Assembly (NCBI GenBank): GCA_035457725.1
Contig: DATIBC010000044.1
Location: forward strand, 62,001-126,000
Direction of reading: 5' to 3'
DNA: 64,000 nucleotides
Source: DATFES01 sp035457725
GTDB lineage: Bacteria; Pseudomonadota; Alphaproteobacteria; CACIAM-22H2
Shown: positions 62,650-64,000 of the stretch, piece after piece
How positions within the stretch are numbered: position 1 is the stretch's first letter
Layout of the letters: every line of letters begins with the position of its first letter
Program-made: the position numbers and the translations under genes
Notes under the pieces: model-generated
What the model was told of the DNA's origin: nothing
Databases searched by the model: none
The model's input: only the letters and a program-made list of their open reading frames with translations

Positions 62650-63363
62650 TCAACCGGCTGGCGAGGCGATCCCGTGGATCAGCACCTCGACCAGGTTGCC
62701 GCAGAACGTGTCGATATCGAGCGTTTCTCGGGCATGCGATTCGATTGCGTTTTTCCACAATGCAAGAAACAGCATCGAGCCGGCGAGAACGCGCACCGTG
62801 TTGGCGACATCGATGGGCCGGAACTCGCCGCTGGCCACGCCGCGCGCCAGCACGCGCGACAAGAGGGCGAAGGCGCGACGAATCACCTCGTCGAGATAGA
62901 AGCGAACCAGCTCGGGAAAATTTCCCGATTCAGCGATGATGATCTTCGGGATGGCGCCGGCGCGAGTGCGGCCGAGTACGCCACCTATCGTTCCCAGTAT
63001 TTCGTCGAGCAGCTTTCGGCTCGGTCCCTCGTACGCGCCGACCCGCGACTCGATGCGCGCCAGATTGGGCAGCAGCGCCTCGCGAACCACCGCTTTCAAA
63101 AGCGCTTCCTTGCCGTCGAAATAGAGATAGAGGGTTCCCTTGCTGACCCCTGCCCGCGCCGCCACATCGTCGAGCCGCGTGGCGCTGAAGCCGCGCTCGG
63201 CGAATACGGCGAGGGCGGCGTCGAGGATCTCGCTGGGTCGGGCCGCTTTGCGGCGGCGCCAACGCTTGAGTGTGCGCGGCGTATGTCGGTCCGGTCGAGG
63301 CGCCTCGTCGCGGCGATCGATCACCGGACGCGGCTTTGTCGGCTTTTTCGTCATCGCAGTCAT
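62650..63363 (-). CDS. TetR-family regulator of the efflux operon
   Basis: Repressor of 237 residues, with a long basic N-terminal extension (about 45 residues) before the helix-turn-helix TRLDDVAARAGVSKGTLYLYF. The C-terminal domain (GAIPKIIIAESGNFPELVRFYL) is the type seen in regulators of ABC/HlyD exporters such as E. coli CecR (YbiH). The start is ATG at 63363 or the ATG at 63354. A perfect 12-bp inverted repeat lies directly upstream (63370-63395), so autoregulation of the whole operon is likely. The inducer should be the exported compound. Confidence 0.92.
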   Translation of the reverse strand: MTAMTKKPTKPRPVIDRRDEAPRPDRHTPRTLKRWRRRKAARPSEILDAALAVFAERGFSATRLDDVAARAGVSKGTLYLYFDGKEALLKAVVREALLPNLARIESRVGAYEGPSRKLLDEILGTIGGVLGRTRAGAIPKIIIAESGNFPELVRFYLDEVIRRAFALLSRVLARGVASGEFRPIDVANTVRVLAGSMLFLALWKNAIESHARETLDIDTFCGNLVEVLIHGIASPAG

Positions 63364-63369
63364 TATCAG

Positions 63370-63395
63370 TTAATAACTGACTGGTCAGTTATTAA
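63370..63395. promoter_or_regulatory. TetR operator with a 12-bp perfect inverted repeat
   Basis: TTAATAACTGAC–TG–GTCAGTTATTAA, 12-bp perfect arms with a 2-nt centre, begins 6 nt before the TetR start codon. The heptamer TCAGTTA occurs three times in alternating direction within 26 nt (63366-63372, 63374-63380 reversed, 63385-63391), so two overlapping palindromes are present. This is the clearest operator in the window; chance is very unlikely at this length. Confidence 0.8.
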
Positions 63396-63469
63396 TAGCA
63401 GGTATTCGACTCCAGTCAAGGCCCACGCACTACCTGCCGCCTGTGCGTCGCCAAGTCATCGATGCCAGA

Positions 63470-64000
63470 ATGGCACGCATGGAAGTCACGCTACTCGGCA
63501 CCGGCTGCCCCCAGGTCGACACAAGGCGTTATGGGCCCGCCAACCTCGTCCGGGTCGCTGGACGCGCCTTTCTCGTCGATTGCGGGTCCGGTACGACCCA
63601 GCGCCTGCTCGGCGCGGGGGCATCGGGCGCCGGGATCGACGCAGTGTTCCTAACCCACCTGCACTCCGACCATATCGTCGATCTTTTCCAGCTGATCGTG
63701 TCGAGTTGGCATCAGGGACGCGACCGCCCTCAGCGCCTCTTCGGTCCGCCTGGAACGCGTCGTTATGTCGACGGCCTGATGACGCTTTGGAAGCCCGAAC
63801 TCGAACTTCGTATCGCCCATGAGCGCCGGCCGTCGACGCTGGCGCTCGAAGTCGAAGTGGTCGAGTACGCGAAGGGCGAGATCTGGCGCGATGGCGGCGT
63901 CGTGGTGCGCGCGGTCGAAGTCCGTCATCAGCCGGTCCGCTATGCATATGGCTTCGTTTTCGAGGCGGACGGCCGGCGGTTGGCGTTCAGCGGCGATACC
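63470..64000 (+). CDS. Metallo-beta-lactamase-fold hydrolase, 3' end outside the window
   Basis: N-terminal 177 residues of a ribonuclease Z/arylsulfatase-like metallohydrolase; the frame is open to the last base. The start has EVTLLGTGCPQVD, the metal-binding motif THLHSDHIVDLFQ, and AFSGDT at the window end, where the next metal ligand (Asp) lies. The ATG at 63470 or the ATG at 63479 can begin it. RNase Z has the motif in the same place, but the loop sequence and YGPANL N-terminus fit the non-RNase hydrolase branch better. It is divergent from the TetR gene, so it could share its operator region. Confidence 0.85.
   Translation, partial: MARMEVTLLGTGCPQVDTRRYGPANLVRVAGRAFLVDCGSGTTQRLLGAGASGAGIDAVFLTHLHSDHIVDLFQLIVSSWHQGRDRPQRLFGPPGTRRYVDGLMTLWKPELELRIAHERRPSTLALEVEVVEYAKGEIWRDGGVVVRAVEVRHQPVRYAYGFVFEADGRRLAFSGDT

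Overview
The window is a GC-rich chromosomal segment (about two thirds G+C by eye) from an alphaproteobacterium. The evidence is the conserved block rpoZ–rsh–pdxJ–acpS–lepB–rnc–era–recO–parC, a Bpt-type leucyltransferase, an LdtR-like MarR regulator and an Asp-type (cysteine-free) HemB. The pdxJ–acpS order fits Rhodospirillales-like lineages, but the order cannot be fixed from the sequence alone. I find no rRNA, tRNA, CRISPR, prophage or insertion sequence. Coding density is very high, and many genes are joined by 4-nt ATGA overlaps.

Layout. 1–5.2 kb: glutaryl-CoA dehydrogenase (cut at the left edge), then on the minus strand a valine-catabolism operon (isobutyryl-CoA dehydrogenase, 3-hydroxyisobutyryl-CoA hydrolase, 3-hydroxyisobutyrate dehydrogenase) followed by the LdtR-like regulator. 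5.3–9.1 kb: hemB, a YheT-type hydrolase, a rhomboid protease and an alpha/beta hydrolase. 9.3–16.2 kb: two coupled EamA transporters, a class III CoA-transferase, an aldehyde dehydrogenase and a penicillin-acylase-family enzyme, which look like an uncharacterised catabolic or transport unit. 16.3–19.6 kb: class II aldolase family protein, ACT-containing threonine ammonia-lyase, RDD protein, bpt. 19.6–23.3 kb: a TRAP transporter split into two convergent units with a strong terminator between them. 23.4–34.0 kb: bioY and the housekeeping block parC to rpoZ, then folK. 34.1–37.6 kb: a NYN-domain protein, a type V uracil-DNA glycosylase that appears to need a CTG start, an SDR, smpB and dapA. 37.7–44.3 kb: lytic transglycosylase, HAD dehalogenase, alpha/beta hydrolase, a second PLP dehydratase, another EamA transporter and a [2Fe-2S]/FAD/NAD reductase. 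44.3–46.1 kb: a TetR regulator and a ferritin-like diiron protein. 46.3–50.3 kb: otsB–GH15–otsA for trehalose. 50.3–55.5 kb: a complete dipeptide-type ABC importer. 55.6–58.8 kb: two unknown membrane proteins with a histidine kinase. 59.1–63.4 kb: a CBS protein and a TetR–HlyD–ABC efflux operon. The right edge cuts a metallo-beta-lactamase-fold hydrolase.

How the genes work together. Much of the window serves acyl-CoA and amino-acid catabolism (valine, glutaryl-CoA, threonine/serine) and solute uptake (TRAP, peptide ABC, EamA), around a conserved core for ppGpp, RNA processing and protein export. The parts most worth a second look are the diiron protein with its TetR regulator and nearby reductase, the kinase with two unknown membrane proteins, the NYN–glycosylase operon with the CTG start, and two TetR promoters with visible operator-like palindromes. 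All functional assignments come from reading motifs; no database search was run.
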